A stretch of DNA of 64,000 nucleotides from Bradyrhizobium sp. ISRA464 (GTDB taxonomy: Bacteria > Pseudomonadota > Alphaproteobacteria > Rhizobiales > Xanthobacteraceae): positions 3,720,001 to 3,784,000 of the forward strand of contig NZ_CP094526.1 in assembly GCF_029910095.1 (NCBI RefSeq), in the 5' to 3' direction. The notes beneath the pieces were generated by a model. The model was given only the letters and a program-made list of their open reading frames with translations, was not told the origin of the DNA and made no database searches. The position numbers were made by a program, and so were the translations under genes. This document shows positions 18,374-25,802 of this stretch, in pieces. Position 1 is the first letter of the stretch; each line of letters starts with the position of its first letter.

Positions 18374-19636
18374 TCACGGCACTGCCACCGCAGCGATTGG
18401 CGAGGCGGTTCGCAGTGTCGCCATCGCGATGACGGCGGCGGCGACGTTGGCCGCTGCGCTGATCGCCACCGGGATGAAGTAGCTATGGCTGACGTCGAAC
18501 GCGAAGCCCGCCGCGCTCGGCCCCAGCAGCGTCCCGATCGCGACGCTGGTGTAGAGGATGCCGATGATGCCGCCGACGTTGCGGCCGCCGAAATGGTCGG
18601 TGACGACGGCGGGCAGGATCGCGACCCAGCCGCCGTAGAACACGCCGAACAGCAGCGCGAAGATCGTGAGCGACCAGAACCCGCGTGCGATCGCCCAGAT
18701 CGCCAGCGAAACGGCCATTCCGACATACATCGCGATGAGGAACGTATCGCGGCCGATCCGATCGGCGATGCTCCCTAAGAAGAAGCGGCCGGCCGTGCTG
18801 CCGACACCGATCATCCCGAGCAGCAGCACGGCGAGCGCAGGCGTCACGTGGTGGTCGACGGCAAAGGGCACCAGATGCACGAAGGGGACGAACACGCCGA
18901 ACGCGCTGATCAGGCACGCCGCATAGAGGCCGGCGAAGCGGGGCGTCCGCACAGCCTCGCCGATCGAGACGCCTTGGCGGACCGGCGCGCTCGACATGGA
19001 ATCGAGCGGATCGCCGTCCGGTCCGGTTCCATGCCGGCGCGGATCGTCCGCGATCAGCAGCGATGAGCCGATGCCGGTGATGGCGGCCAGGACGCCCAGA
19101 ACCAGATAGGAGTCCCGCCAACCCAGACTTGCGATCAGCCAGGTCGCGAGCGGCGGCATCACCAACGTGCCCACACCAATCCCGCTGACCGCCAGTCCCG
19201 ACGCGAAGCCGCGCCGCCTGACGAACCAGCGCTGCACCGCGCCGAGCGTCGGGACATAGGCGCAGCCGACGCCGGCGCCAATGCCGATGCTGTAGGCGGC
19301 ATAGACCTGAACGATCGTCTGCGCCTGGCTCGCCAGCATGAGGCCGAGACCGACCAGTGCCATGCCGGGCGCGGCGAGCTTGCGTGCGCCCCAGCGGTCG
19401 GCAAGCGGCCCGGAGATCACGCCGAGACCGAAATACAGGAAGCCGGCGAAGGAGAAGACCAGCGACACCGAGCCGCGCGAGGCGCCGAAATCGCGTTGCA
19501 GCGACTCCACGAAAGACGAGAAGGTATAGGCGCTGCCGAAGCCGACGAACGTCACGACGAAGGCGGCCGCCACGACGAACCAGCCGTAGAACAGCCTTGT
19601 TCTTGGTTGCACGGCATGCATGACGGCGCTCCTCAT
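18374..19636 (-). CDS. MFS transporter
   Basis: A 420-residue permease with twelve predicted membrane helices, the MFS loop 2-3 motif as GPLADRWGARKL and its second-half counterpart GSIADRIGRD. It resembles the oxalate/formate or monocarboxylate group (YGWFVVAAAFVVTFVGFG N-terminus). Its start overlaps the stop of the upstream thioesterase gene as ATGA, so they form an operon. This pair is divergent from a LysR gene with twin operator-like palindromes between them. The substrate is probably a carboxylate or aromatic acid, by inference only. Confidence 0.88.
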   Translation of the reverse strand: MRSAVMHAVQPRTRLFYGWFVVAAAFVVTFVGFGSAYTFSSFVESLQRDFGASRGSVSLVFSFAGFLYFGLGVISGPLADRWGARKLAAPGMALVGLGLMLASQAQTIVQVYAAYSIGIGAGVGCAYVPTLGAVQRWFVRRRGFASGLAVSGIGVGTLVMPPLATWLIASLGWRDSYLVLGVLAAITGIGSSLLIADDPRRHGTGPDGDPLDSMSSAPVRQGVSIGEAVRTPRFAGLYAACLISAFGVFVPFVHLVPFAVDHHVTPALAVLLLGMIGVGSTAGRFFLGSIADRIGRDTFLIAMYVGMAVSLAIWAIARGFWSLTIFALLFGVFYGGWVAILPAVVTDHFGGRNVGGIIGILYTSVAIGTLLGPSAAGFAFDVSHSYFIPVAISAAANVAAAVIAMATLRTASPIAAVAVP

Positions 19637-20139
19637 GATTGCTGGGTTGGCGCCATGCGGCCGACAGCGTCGGCGGGCGGATAGAGCAGCATCTGGGTGC
19701 AGCGAAACAGCGCGATAGCCTTTCCTGCCGCCTCGCTGCGGATCTCCGCATCCCAGACCTGGGTCGTGCGCCCTGCATGGATGAGACGCGCCTCGCAGCT
19801 CACGATGCCTTCGCGCGCGGCGCCGATGAAATTCGTCTTCAGCTCACCGGTGGCAAAGCCTGTCGCGCCCTCTGGCAGGGAGGCGAGACAGCCGAAGCCG
19901 CATGCGGAGTCTGCCAGCGCGACGATAGTTGCGCCGTGCAGGAGGCCATGCGGTGAGAAGTGTTTCTTCGCGACGTTGAAGCGGCCGCGCACGCGGCCTC
20001 TCTCCGCCTCGACCCATTGAAACTCCAGCAGGGCAGGCAAGCTGCCTGCCTGGGACGCGTTGATGTGCTCGACCAGCGTAGTCGCGCGGTCACTCCCGCT
20101 CGGACCGTGGACGGCGAATTTGTCGGGGGCATCGGTCAT
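19633..20139 (-). CDS. PaaI-type hotdog-fold thioesterase
   Basis: A 168-residue cytoplasmic thioesterase that would hydrolyse an acyl-CoA. The hotdog signature is HFSPHGLLHGATIVALADSA with the catalytic Asp, followed by ATGELKTNFIGAAREG. The start at 20139 follows GGAGCGCCAGAA; a start 11 codons upstream is possible. Coupling to an MFS permease and the divergent LysR regulator suggests an uptake-and-catabolism unit for an aromatic or other acid. Confidence 0.85.
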   Translation of the reverse strand: MTDAPDKFAVHGPSGSDRATTLVEHINASQAGSLPALLEFQWVEAERGRVRGRFNVAKKHFSPHGLLHGATIVALADSACGFGCLASLPEGATGFATGELKTNFIGAAREGIVSCEARLIHAGRTTQVWDAEIRSEAAGKAIALFRCTQMLLYPPADAVGRMAPTQQS

Positions 20140-20204
20140 TTCTGGCGCTCCATCAGCCACGCAAATGCCCATCGGGAACGGGTGATTTAGGCATTGCGTA
20201 TGAG

Positions 20205-20338
20205 GTAGAAAATCTAAGCTTTGTCGTGGAGCTCTCTCCGCGTTGACGCGGTTTTGGCTCGCGAGTTATGCTTGTATGTAGCGAGAAGCCGAGGCTCACA
20301 AACCAGAATTGCTGGTTAAATTGGATTAGAAAATCTAA
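20205..20338. promoter_or_regulatory. Pair of TAGAAAATCTA operator-like palindromes
   Basis: TAGAAAATCTA occurs at 20206-20216 and again, as TTAGAAAATCTAA, at 20326-20338, 120 bp apart in the divergent LysR/thioesterase intergenic region. Each copy is a palindrome (TTAG-N5-CTAA). The distal copy ends 3 nt before the LysR start codon, where binding would block translation or transcription of the regulator; the other is close to the thioesterase. Two identical sites bracketing both promoters fit autoregulation with DNA looping. Confidence 0.65.
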
Positions 20339-20341
20339 CGC

Positions 20342-21244
20342 ATGGATCAGAAGGTTCCGCCGCTGAATGCGCTCAAGGCGTTTGAAGCCGCCGCGCGCCG
20401 CCTCTCGGTGAAGCTCGCGGCCGAGGAGCTGTGCGTGACGCCGGGCGCTGTCAGCCAGATGCTCAAGACGCTGGAGGCCCATCTCGGCGTGCGCCTGTTC
20501 GAACGCGTGCCGCGCGGCATCTATCTCACCGATGCAGGGCGCGACTATCTGCCGTCGATCCGCAATGCCTTTCGCCAGATCGCCGAAGCGTCGCGCCGCG
20601 TCGCCGCGTCAAACGACGTCGGTACGCTCACGGTCAGCGTGACGCCGTTCTTTGCCTCCGCCTGGCTCGTGCCGCGTATGGCGTCGTTTCAGCGCGCGCA
20701 TCCCGAGATCGATCTGCAGATCGTCACCAGCAGCGCGCTGGTGGATTTTTCGCGCAGCGGCGTCGACGTCGCGGTGCGCCACGGTCTCGGCCGCTATCCG
20801 GGGCTGCGCAGCGACCGTGTGGTGACGGTGGAGATGGTGGTGGTCGCGGCGCCCTCGCTGGTGGCGCGGCTTGGGCGGCCGACATCACCCGCCGATCTCG
20901 CGCGCTGGCCGCAGGTGCACGACGCCGATCGCAAGGGCTGGAGCCTGTGGTTTCAAACCAATGGCGTCGGGGAGGTGCGCGCGCCGCGCGGACCGTCATT
21001 CGACGACACGAGCCTGCTTCTGAAGGCCGTGACGTCAGGGCAAGGCGCGGGTCTGCTGCCGGCGGCGATGGTCGAGAACGAGATCCGCAGCGGCGAACTG
21101 ATCCAGTTGATGGAAACGACGCAGATGGAAGAGTTCGCCTATTACCTGGTGTGCCCGGACAACAAGCAGGGGCTCCCGAAGATCGCAGCGTTCAGGGAAT
21201 GGATATTGGGGCCAGTCGCCCAATCGGCCGCCGCGGAGCAGTAG
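20342..21244 (+). CDS. LysR family regulator (GcvA-like)
   Basis: A 300-residue regulator with the GcvA-subgroup N-terminus PPLNALKAFEAAARR, a winged helix with the LCVTPGAVSQMLKTLE recognition region and an effector domain starting GTLTVSVTPFFASAWLVPR. It is divergent from the thioesterase-MFS pair, which it probably controls. No Shine-Dalgarno sequence is visible; instead a TTAGAAAATCTAA palindrome occupies that position. Confidence 0.88.
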   Translation: MDQKVPPLNALKAFEAAARRLSVKLAAEELCVTPGAVSQMLKTLEAHLGVRLFERVPRGIYLTDAGRDYLPSIRNAFRQIAEASRRVAASNDVGTLTVSVTPFFASAWLVPRMASFQRAHPEIDLQIVTSSALVDFSRSGVDVAVRHGLGRYPGLRSDRVVTVEMVVVAAPSLVARLGRPTSPADLARWPQVHDADRKGWSLWFQTNGVGEVRAPRGPSFDDTSLLLKAVTSGQGAGLLPAAMVENEIRSGELIQLMETTQMEEFAYYLVCPDNKQGLPKIAAFREWILGPVAQSAAAEQ

Positions 21245-21456
21245 CTATCGATGTCCACCTTTCCTGGCTGGAAGCCCATCCCTCCGGGGGAAAACAGAAA
21301 CTTCGATCCATTCACCCGAGGCAGCGGTTGACGTCAATCGAGCCGGCGAACCGGTATCCGCCGAGATGTTTTGGAACTCTTTTCGTGCAGGCGCCGTTGT
21401 CGATTTCGAACGGCGCGACGGCCTCGACGTCACATTCACCAGCCCGGGAAGGGCAG

Positions 21457-21690
21457 ATGAAAGCTCTGTTGATGGCTGTGTCGATGCTCATGCTCGGTAT
21501 CGGCCCAGCGGCAGCGACAAACGAGTGCGGGCCCGGCTGCCATGCCACGATCAACGGTGCGTGCGTCGTGGACGGCTGGGGCACCGGGGCGCGCGTCTGG
21601 AATGAATGCCCTGCGGGATCCCATCCTCGCCCGCCGTGTCCGGCGGACTATGTCTGGCACGCGCAGATGCGCGCCTGTTTCCCGAGGTAG
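21457..21690 (+). CDS. Small secreted Cys-rich protein (77 aa)
   Basis: A 77-residue protein with a Sec signal peptide (MKALLMAVSMLMLGIGPAAA, cleavage likely after AAA) and a short mature part containing six cysteines in the pattern NECGPGCHATINGACVVDGW, then ECPAG, RPPCP and RACFPR. The CGPGCH motif recalls the GCG_CRPN-type secreted peptides of Bradyrhizobiaceae. The cysteines probably form disulfides in the periplasm. GGGAAGGGCAG precedes the ATG. Function unknown. Confidence 0.75.
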   Translation: MKALLMAVSMLMLGIGPAAATNECGPGCHATINGACVVDGWGTGARVWNECPAGSHPRPPCPADYVWHAQMRACFPR

Positions 21691-21808
21691 CGCGCATCCT
21701 GGAGAGGCGGATCACGTTCCGAAGGCGGCAACCTGGTTCGCAAGAATGGTGTGCAACCATTCGTTAACCATAGCGGTTGAGCAGAGGTGACATCGCACGG
21801 AGGCGGTC

Positions 21809-22090
21809 ATGACCGGGAAGATGTTGATTCTCGCGATGTTGGTGAGCGCAATCGGGTTGGACTTCACGCTCGGATATATCCTGGGTCTGCTGGGATTTCG
21901 ACCTCTGACGCTCGCGCGCCGTGGCAAGGCTGTCCGGCCGTCCCGCGCTAGGGAATTTCTTGAGCGGCTGGCGGGAGATACGACAGGACTGTTTGCCAAA
22001 GTTCCCGCGGTTCCAGGGCGCGTTCGGACTGCCGATCGATCTTCCCGAACCGGGAGCGGCGGGTTGGGCGGATTGCGTGCTCCCCGGTGA
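21809..22090 (+). CDS. Hypothetical protein with N-terminal membrane helix (93 aa)
   Basis: An open frame of 93 codons beginning with a plausible membrane helix (ILAMLVSAIGLDFTLGYILG) followed by a basic, low-complexity tail. The first 35 residues look real; the Gly/Ser/Arg-rich end does not, so it may be a degraded gene. A GAGGCGGTC stretch precedes the ATG. It sits at the left edge of the fluoride island. Confidence 0.4.
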   Translation: MTGKMLILAMLVSAIGLDFTLGYILGLLGFRPLTLARRGKAVRPSRAREFLERLAGDTTGLFAKVPAVPGRVRTADRSSRTGSGGLGGLRAPR

Positions 22091-22264
22091 AAGGTTGCAG
22101 GAAGCTGCTTGTAGAGATCGAGAAGGGTCATTCGTGTCGAGTCGGCCGCGCCCGGTCATGTCTGGTCGAGCCCTCGCAGCCGACATGTGGAGAGCACCCC
22201 ATTTTGTCACGTGTCTGGGGAGTCCGATCCCGAGCGCGCGGCACGCCTTCGGTCCTCGCTCTCC

Positions 22265-22950
22265 CTATTCTCGGAAAGGGCTTTTGAAGATTGCCACTGA
22301 TCCGAGCTCCCGCTCGATTTCGAGCAGGCGGTTGTATTTGGCGAGTCGTTCGCTGCGTGACAGCGAGCCTGCCTTGATTTGTCCGCCGCCCATTGCGACT
22401 GCGAAATCAGCAATGAACGTGTCTTCGGTCTCGCCAGATCTGTGCGAGACGACGTATTGCCAGCCTGCCTGCCGGCACATTTCTATGGCTTTGATCGTCT
22501 CCGAAACTGTGCCGATTTGATTGAGTTTGATCAGAACGGCGTTCGTTGCCCGGCTGTCGATGCCCTTTTGAATGAAGCGAGGGTTAGTTACGTAGAGATC
22601 GTCGCCGACGATTTGAATTTGATCGCCGCAGGCTGCAGTTTGCATCCGGAAGCCGTCCCAATCGTCCTCGGCGAAGCCATCCTCGATCGAAACTATTGGG
22701 TAGCTATCCAACAGGCGATTGTAGATCGCGAGCAGCTCTTCGCGCGAGATGGCTTTGTTTTCCGTGCCATCGAGTGCGATCAGGGCCGCATCGATCGATT
22801 CTTGGCGCGTGTCGGTCATGCCTGCGAGGCGATCTCGGATGACACCATTGACGTGTCCAACCGCCTTGAACACGCCTTTTCCGCCATATCGGGATATGTC
22901 GCCGTCTCGAAGTTCAAGCGCCTCGTGCCGTCCCGTCGAGGCCCCGGGAG
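22265..22950 (-). pseudogene. eno: Enolase remnant with internal deletion
   Basis: The frame encodes enolase residues starting inside the N-terminal domain ([17 protein letters not shown], then [12 protein letters not shown] and [11 protein letters not shown]). It then jumps directly to the second half of the barrel ([58 protein letters not shown]). About 150 residues in the middle, including the general acid Glu and the first metal Asp of the active site, are missing, as is the extreme N-terminus. The last dozen residues are atypical. It cannot be a working glycolytic enolase. Enolase genes are known companions of fluoride-resistance loci because fluoride inhibits enolase. Confidence 0.9.
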
Positions 22951-23133
22951 CTTCACGCCCATGTCGTGGCTGGCCATCCTGTTCGCGACATCGTGGACTT
23001 CGCGACCAAGATCAGGGCCGAACTCCTGGTCATTGGGGCGACCGGCCATTCGGCGCTCTATGAACGCCTGATAGGCAGCCGCGCCGATCGCATCGTGCAA
23101 CTCGCGCGTTGCCCGGTGCTGGTCGTAAAGTAG
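22951..23133 (+). pseudogene. Universal stress protein (UspA) C-terminal fragment
   Basis: About 60 codons encode only the second half of a Usp domain: [35 protein letters not shown] and RCPVLVVK, ending TAG at 23131. The GxxGHS(x)9GS-type ATP-binding loop is present, but the N-terminal strands are absent. The fragment begins exactly where the opposite-strand enolase remnant stops, so both were cut at one rearrangement junction. Usp genes are recorded neighbours of fluoride riboswitches and crcB. Confidence 0.8.
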
Positions 23134-23193
23134 AGGTGCGTGCCGCAGAGGATGAACCGAGCAGGGTTGCTCGACAAAAGCAGGATTAGAGAA

Positions 23194-23550
23194 ATGCAAC
23201 TTCAGCGAGACGCGGTCTTGTTGAGAATCTTCTTCGGAGAAGAAGACAGAGCGAACCATCTGCCCCTATACGAGGCGATCGTGCTCAAAGCGCGGGAGAT
23301 GCATCTCGCTGGTGCTACAGTGCTGCGAGGACATCTTGGGTTTGGTCATTCGACACGGCTGCATACAACGAAGATACTGCGCCTTTCGGAGGATCTTCCA
23401 GTGATTGTGGAGATCGTTGACACGCAGGAACAGATTGACCGCTTCCTTCCCGTCCTTGACCAGCTGATGAGCAGCGGACTTGTGACAATCGAGAAGGTGC
23501 AGGTCCTGCAATATGGCTCCGAAATGGCGCCCCCGGCGACGAAGGCATGA
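23194..23550 (+). CDS. DUF190 family protein, copy 1
   Basis: A 118-residue soluble protein of the DUF190 family, predicted to have a PII-like ferredoxin fold. Seen are LLRIFFGEEDR, LYEAIVLKAREMHLAGATVLRG, FGHSTRLHTTKILRLSEDLP and the C-terminal SGLVTIEKVQVLQYG. The start at 23194 matches that of the second copy. DUF190 genes often sit next to crcB, and a regulatory or accessory role with the fluoride channel is a reasonable inference; no biochemical function is established. It points towards copy 2 on the opposite strand, with which it shares most residues. Confidence 0.88.
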   Translation: MQLQRDAVLLRIFFGEEDRANHLPLYEAIVLKAREMHLAGATVLRGHLGFGHSTRLHTTKILRLSEDLPVIVEIVDTQEQIDRFLPVLDQLMSSGLVTIEKVQVLQYGSEMAPPATKA

Positions 23551-23724
23551 GGTGCTCGCCGCAAGAACCGTCAGCCGTCAGGATCCGTCGATCGATGCCG
23601 CGCAGCGAATTGCCTCGCGAGAATTGCTTACCTGATGAGCGATGTGTTCGAAGACAATCGGACGCTCCTTTAGAACCTCAAGCCCAAGGTCTGCCATAGA
23701 TCGAGTGCATGAGAGAGAGCTCGA

Positions 23725-24066
23725 TCATGTTACGGCAGTTCCTCCATATTGCAGCACTTGGACCTTCTCAAGCGTGATGAGCCCGCTGGACATCATGTCG
23801 TCGAGCACCGGGAGGAAACGATTGATGTTATCCTCGCTATCGACGATCTCTATGACCAGAGGCAAATCTTCCGAAAGCCGCAGGATCTTGGCCGTGTGAA
23901 GACGGCTCGACTTGCCGAAGCCCATCGGGCCCCGAAGCACGGTGGCCCCGGCGAGGTGTTGCTCGCGCGCTTTCATCACGATGGATTCATGCAGGGGGCG
24001 TCCCTCGAATTGATCGTTCTCGCCAATGAATATCCGGAGCAGGAGCGCGTGTTTCGGAATTTGCAT
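23725..24066 (-). CDS. DUF190 family protein, copy 2
   Basis: A 113-residue paralogue of copy 1 (LLRIFIGENDQ, HESIVMKAREQHLAGATVLRG, FGKSSRLHTAKILRLSEDLP, SGLITLEKVQVLQYGG). It starts 2 nt after the stop of a crcB gene on the same strand, making it the last gene of the crcB-crcB-DUF190 operon. The tight spacing indicates co-translation and supports a function with the fluoride channel. Confidence 0.9.
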   Translation of the reverse strand: MQIPKHALLLRIFIGENDQFEGRPLHESIVMKAREQHLAGATVLRGPMGFGKSSRLHTAKILRLSEDLPLVIEIVDSEDNINRFLPVLDDMMSSGLITLEKVQVLQYGGTAVT

Positions 24067-24068
24067 GA

Positions 24069-24509
24069 CTAGGTCCTTTTCAACCGATTGAGACGAGCAG
24101 CGAGCGTGTGTCCGAGCCACACGGCGAGCAGCCAGCAGAGGACGGAGGCGAGGATGTTGGCGAGCGCCGTGTGCGTCAGGCCGGCATGGAACAGTCTGAA
24201 TGTTTCAAGGCTGAAGGTCGAGAAGGTCGTATAGCCTCCGCAGAACCCCGTCATGACGAATTGCCGTTGCCTAACACCGGCAAACATCCGACCGTCCGGA
24301 CCACTGAGTGTCGCGTAGAAGCCGATTACGAATGAGCCGGTTGCGTTAATAAAGAGCGTTGACCAAGGAAAACCGGGGCCAGTTTGAATCACCAGCGCGA
24401 CCAGAAAACGGGCCACGCCGCCCAGAACGCTGCCGGCCGCCACGCAGGCATAAAGCGCTGCGGTGCCCCGCCATTGACCGGAGGATTTCGATGATTTCGA
24501 TATCGTCAT
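24069..24509 (-). CDS. crcB: Fluoride exporter CrcB/Fluc, second subunit gene
   Basis: A 146-residue four-helix membrane protein forming half of a dual-topology fluoride channel that lets F- leave the cytoplasm. The family signatures are GGVARFLVALVIQTG near the N-terminus, FPWSTLFINATGSFVIGF (pore Asn) and GFCGGYTTFSTFSLETF (both phenylalanines of the Phe box present). It follows the other crcB by 12 nt and precedes DUF190 by 2 nt, in one operon behind a fluoride riboswitch. Confidence 0.95.
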   Translation of the reverse strand: MTISKSSKSSGQWRGTAALYACVAAGSVLGGVARFLVALVIQTGPGFPWSTLFINATGSFVIGFYATLSGPDGRMFAGVRQRQFVMTGFCGGYTTFSTFSLETFRLFHAGLTHTALANILASVLCWLLAVWLGHTLAARLNRLKRT

Positions 24510-24521
24510 CGCGGGCGCCCC

Positions 24522-24917
24522 TCAGCCGGTCAACCGTTCGGCCAGCCGAAAGCCGGAGGTGACTGCGCCAAGGCAAAGTGCGACCGACAAAAGAATGTTG
24601 CCTGCCGCACGGGAGAATTCACCATCGCGAGCGAGTGCGAGAGTTTGCAGGCTGAAGGATGACACGGTCGTATAACAACCGAGAAAGCCCGTCACAGCGA
24701 ACAGCCATGGCGCCGGCGATGCCATCAGAGATGTGTTGTTCACTGCCATGGCCCCGACGATGCCGATGACGAACGCCCCGCTGACGTTGACAGTCATCGT
24801 TCCCCACGGAAACGTTTCACCCATATGCCGGGCTACCACACCCGACACAAAGTAGCGCGAGATGCCTCCCAATATGCATCCGACCAGTAGACAAATGGAT
24901 CCGCTTAGCAATTGCAC
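24522..24917 (-). CDS. crcB: Fluoride exporter CrcB/Fluc, first subunit gene
   Basis: A 131-residue CrcB protein with GCILGGISRYFVSGV, FPWGTMTVNVSGAFVIGI (pore Asn) and GFLGCYTTVSSFSLQT. Here the first Phe of the TFSTF pore motif is Val, unlike the neighbouring subunit, which suggests that the two gene products form an asymmetric heterodimer. It lies 33 nt downstream of a small membrane-protein gene and about 600 nt downstream of the fluoride riboswitch, all on the minus strand. Confidence 0.95.
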   Translation of the reverse strand: MQLLSGSICLLVGCILGGISRYFVSGVVARHMGETFPWGTMTVNVSGAFVIGIVGAMAVNNTSLMASPAPWLFAVTGFLGCYTTVSSFSLQTLALARDGEFSRAAGNILLSVALCLGAVTSGFRLAERLTG

Positions 24918-24950
24918 GCACTCCCTTCTGCGCTCGATTTTCGACGGTAG

Positions 24951-25211
24951 TCAGCGCTCAAGCTCGATATCCTTCAAGATCATGTGCAGCCGTGCAATCG
25001 CCAGGCCAGCGGCCTGCCATATCGCGGCCATCACGACCATGGTGCCGAGCAACACCTCGATGCCTGTCCGATCGAGTGTTTGAACGCCGATGTTGTCGAG
25101 GAAGAACTGAAAGCCGGCGAGAAGCGCCAGCGTGAAAGCTTGCCGGAGCACCATGTGACGGTCTGCCCAGCGCTTGTGCAATTTGATGATCCGCATCGCC
25201 CCTGGATGCAT
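24951..25211 (-). CDS. Small membrane protein ahead of crcB (86 aa)
   Basis: An 86-residue protein with two hydrophobic segments (FTLALLAGFQFFLDNIGV and VLLGTMVVMAAIWQAAGLAI) flanked by basic N- and C-termini. The start at 25211 follows GGGAG at a good distance; a start five codons later is possible. It is the first recognisable gene after the fluoride riboswitch, and the same strand continues into crcB after 33 nt. Family not recognised; it may be an unnamed member of the fluoride-response operon. Confidence 0.6.
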   Translation of the reverse strand: MHPGAMRIIKLHKRWADRHMVLRQAFTLALLAGFQFFLDNIGVQTLDRTGIEVLLGTMVVMAAIWQAAGLAIARLHMILKDIELER

Positions 25212-25511
25212 TCGCGTCTCCCATCGCCGACATGCTGGAGGGTAAAATGGAGATTACCAGGGATCGGATGCACCGGGCCGAATGCAAGCACTGCCTCGAT
25301 GAGGCACGGCAGAAGGCGCACAGCTACCCTCGTGAATTGCTCCCACTGCATTATTCACGAACTGCGCCGTCGTCATCCGCCTGCGAGGGAGTGATTGAGG
25401 CTGCTGGGTTGATGCGGTCATGTGTTGCCCAAATTCTTGTCCAGGCAACAAAACCCGCCACGCACGGATCCACAACGCTCCGCCGCAGCGAGGCGTTGCC
25501 GCCTCATCTCA
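25212..25511 (-). other. Leader between fluoride aptamer and first gene
   Basis: About 300 nt on the minus strand with no recognisable protein. Just after the aptamer, GAGGCG-GCAA-CGCCTC (25490-25505 in plus coordinates) forms a perfect 6-bp stem with a GCAA loop, a candidate expression-platform element although no U-run follows. Short frames here shift between phases and may be remains of a lost first gene. Confidence 0.45.
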
Positions 25512-25560
25512 GCAGGAGTTATCAGCCCACGTCGGGCGGGTATCGGGGAACCCCATCCCC
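25512..25560 (-). ncRNA. Fluoride riboswitch (crcB motif) aptamer
   Basis: Read on the minus strand from 25560, the RNA has the three parts of the crcB-motif aptamer. A GGGG/CCCC first stem encloses ATGGGGTT. A second stem GCCC-GACGT-GGGC follows. The 3' strand is CTGATAACTCCTGC, closely matching the consensus CTGATGACTCC. The loop sequence GGGGTT can pair with AACTCC to make the required pseudoknot (five Watson-Crick pairs plus one G-U). It lies upstream of a small membrane protein, two crcB genes and DUF190 on the same strand, so it would switch that operon on when fluoride binds. Confidence 0.85.
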
Positions 25561-25802
25561 ATCTTCATTTCAAGGCTAACACGATTGACAATGGAAAGGG
25601 AAGCTCAGTCGCCACGAGAAAGATCTTAGGGATGCTGGTGAGCTCGACAAAGTTGCCGAGACCGTCGCGCATCGCGTTGTAGAGATCAGTGGTATCTGAG
25701 CCGTCGCTGATCGTCGTGCACAAGGAAGGTACCTACCGCAGCAGCCGCACCCCACAATCTGTCGACGCATGGACGGCTGCTGCAAGCCCGACCGCAAAAG
25801 GT

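Noticed and set aside
25196..25245. Second fluoride-aptamer-like GGCGATGGGAGACG string just before the small membrane gene
   Set aside because: The closing stem strand and the CTGATGACTCC segment are missing; it overlaps the ribosome site of the gene.
25560..25700. Minus-strand protein-like frame (NAMRDGLGNFVELTSIPKIF) ending in the riboswitch
   Set aside because: No start codon of useful length, no family recognised, and it terminates inside the aptamer, so coding is unlikely.
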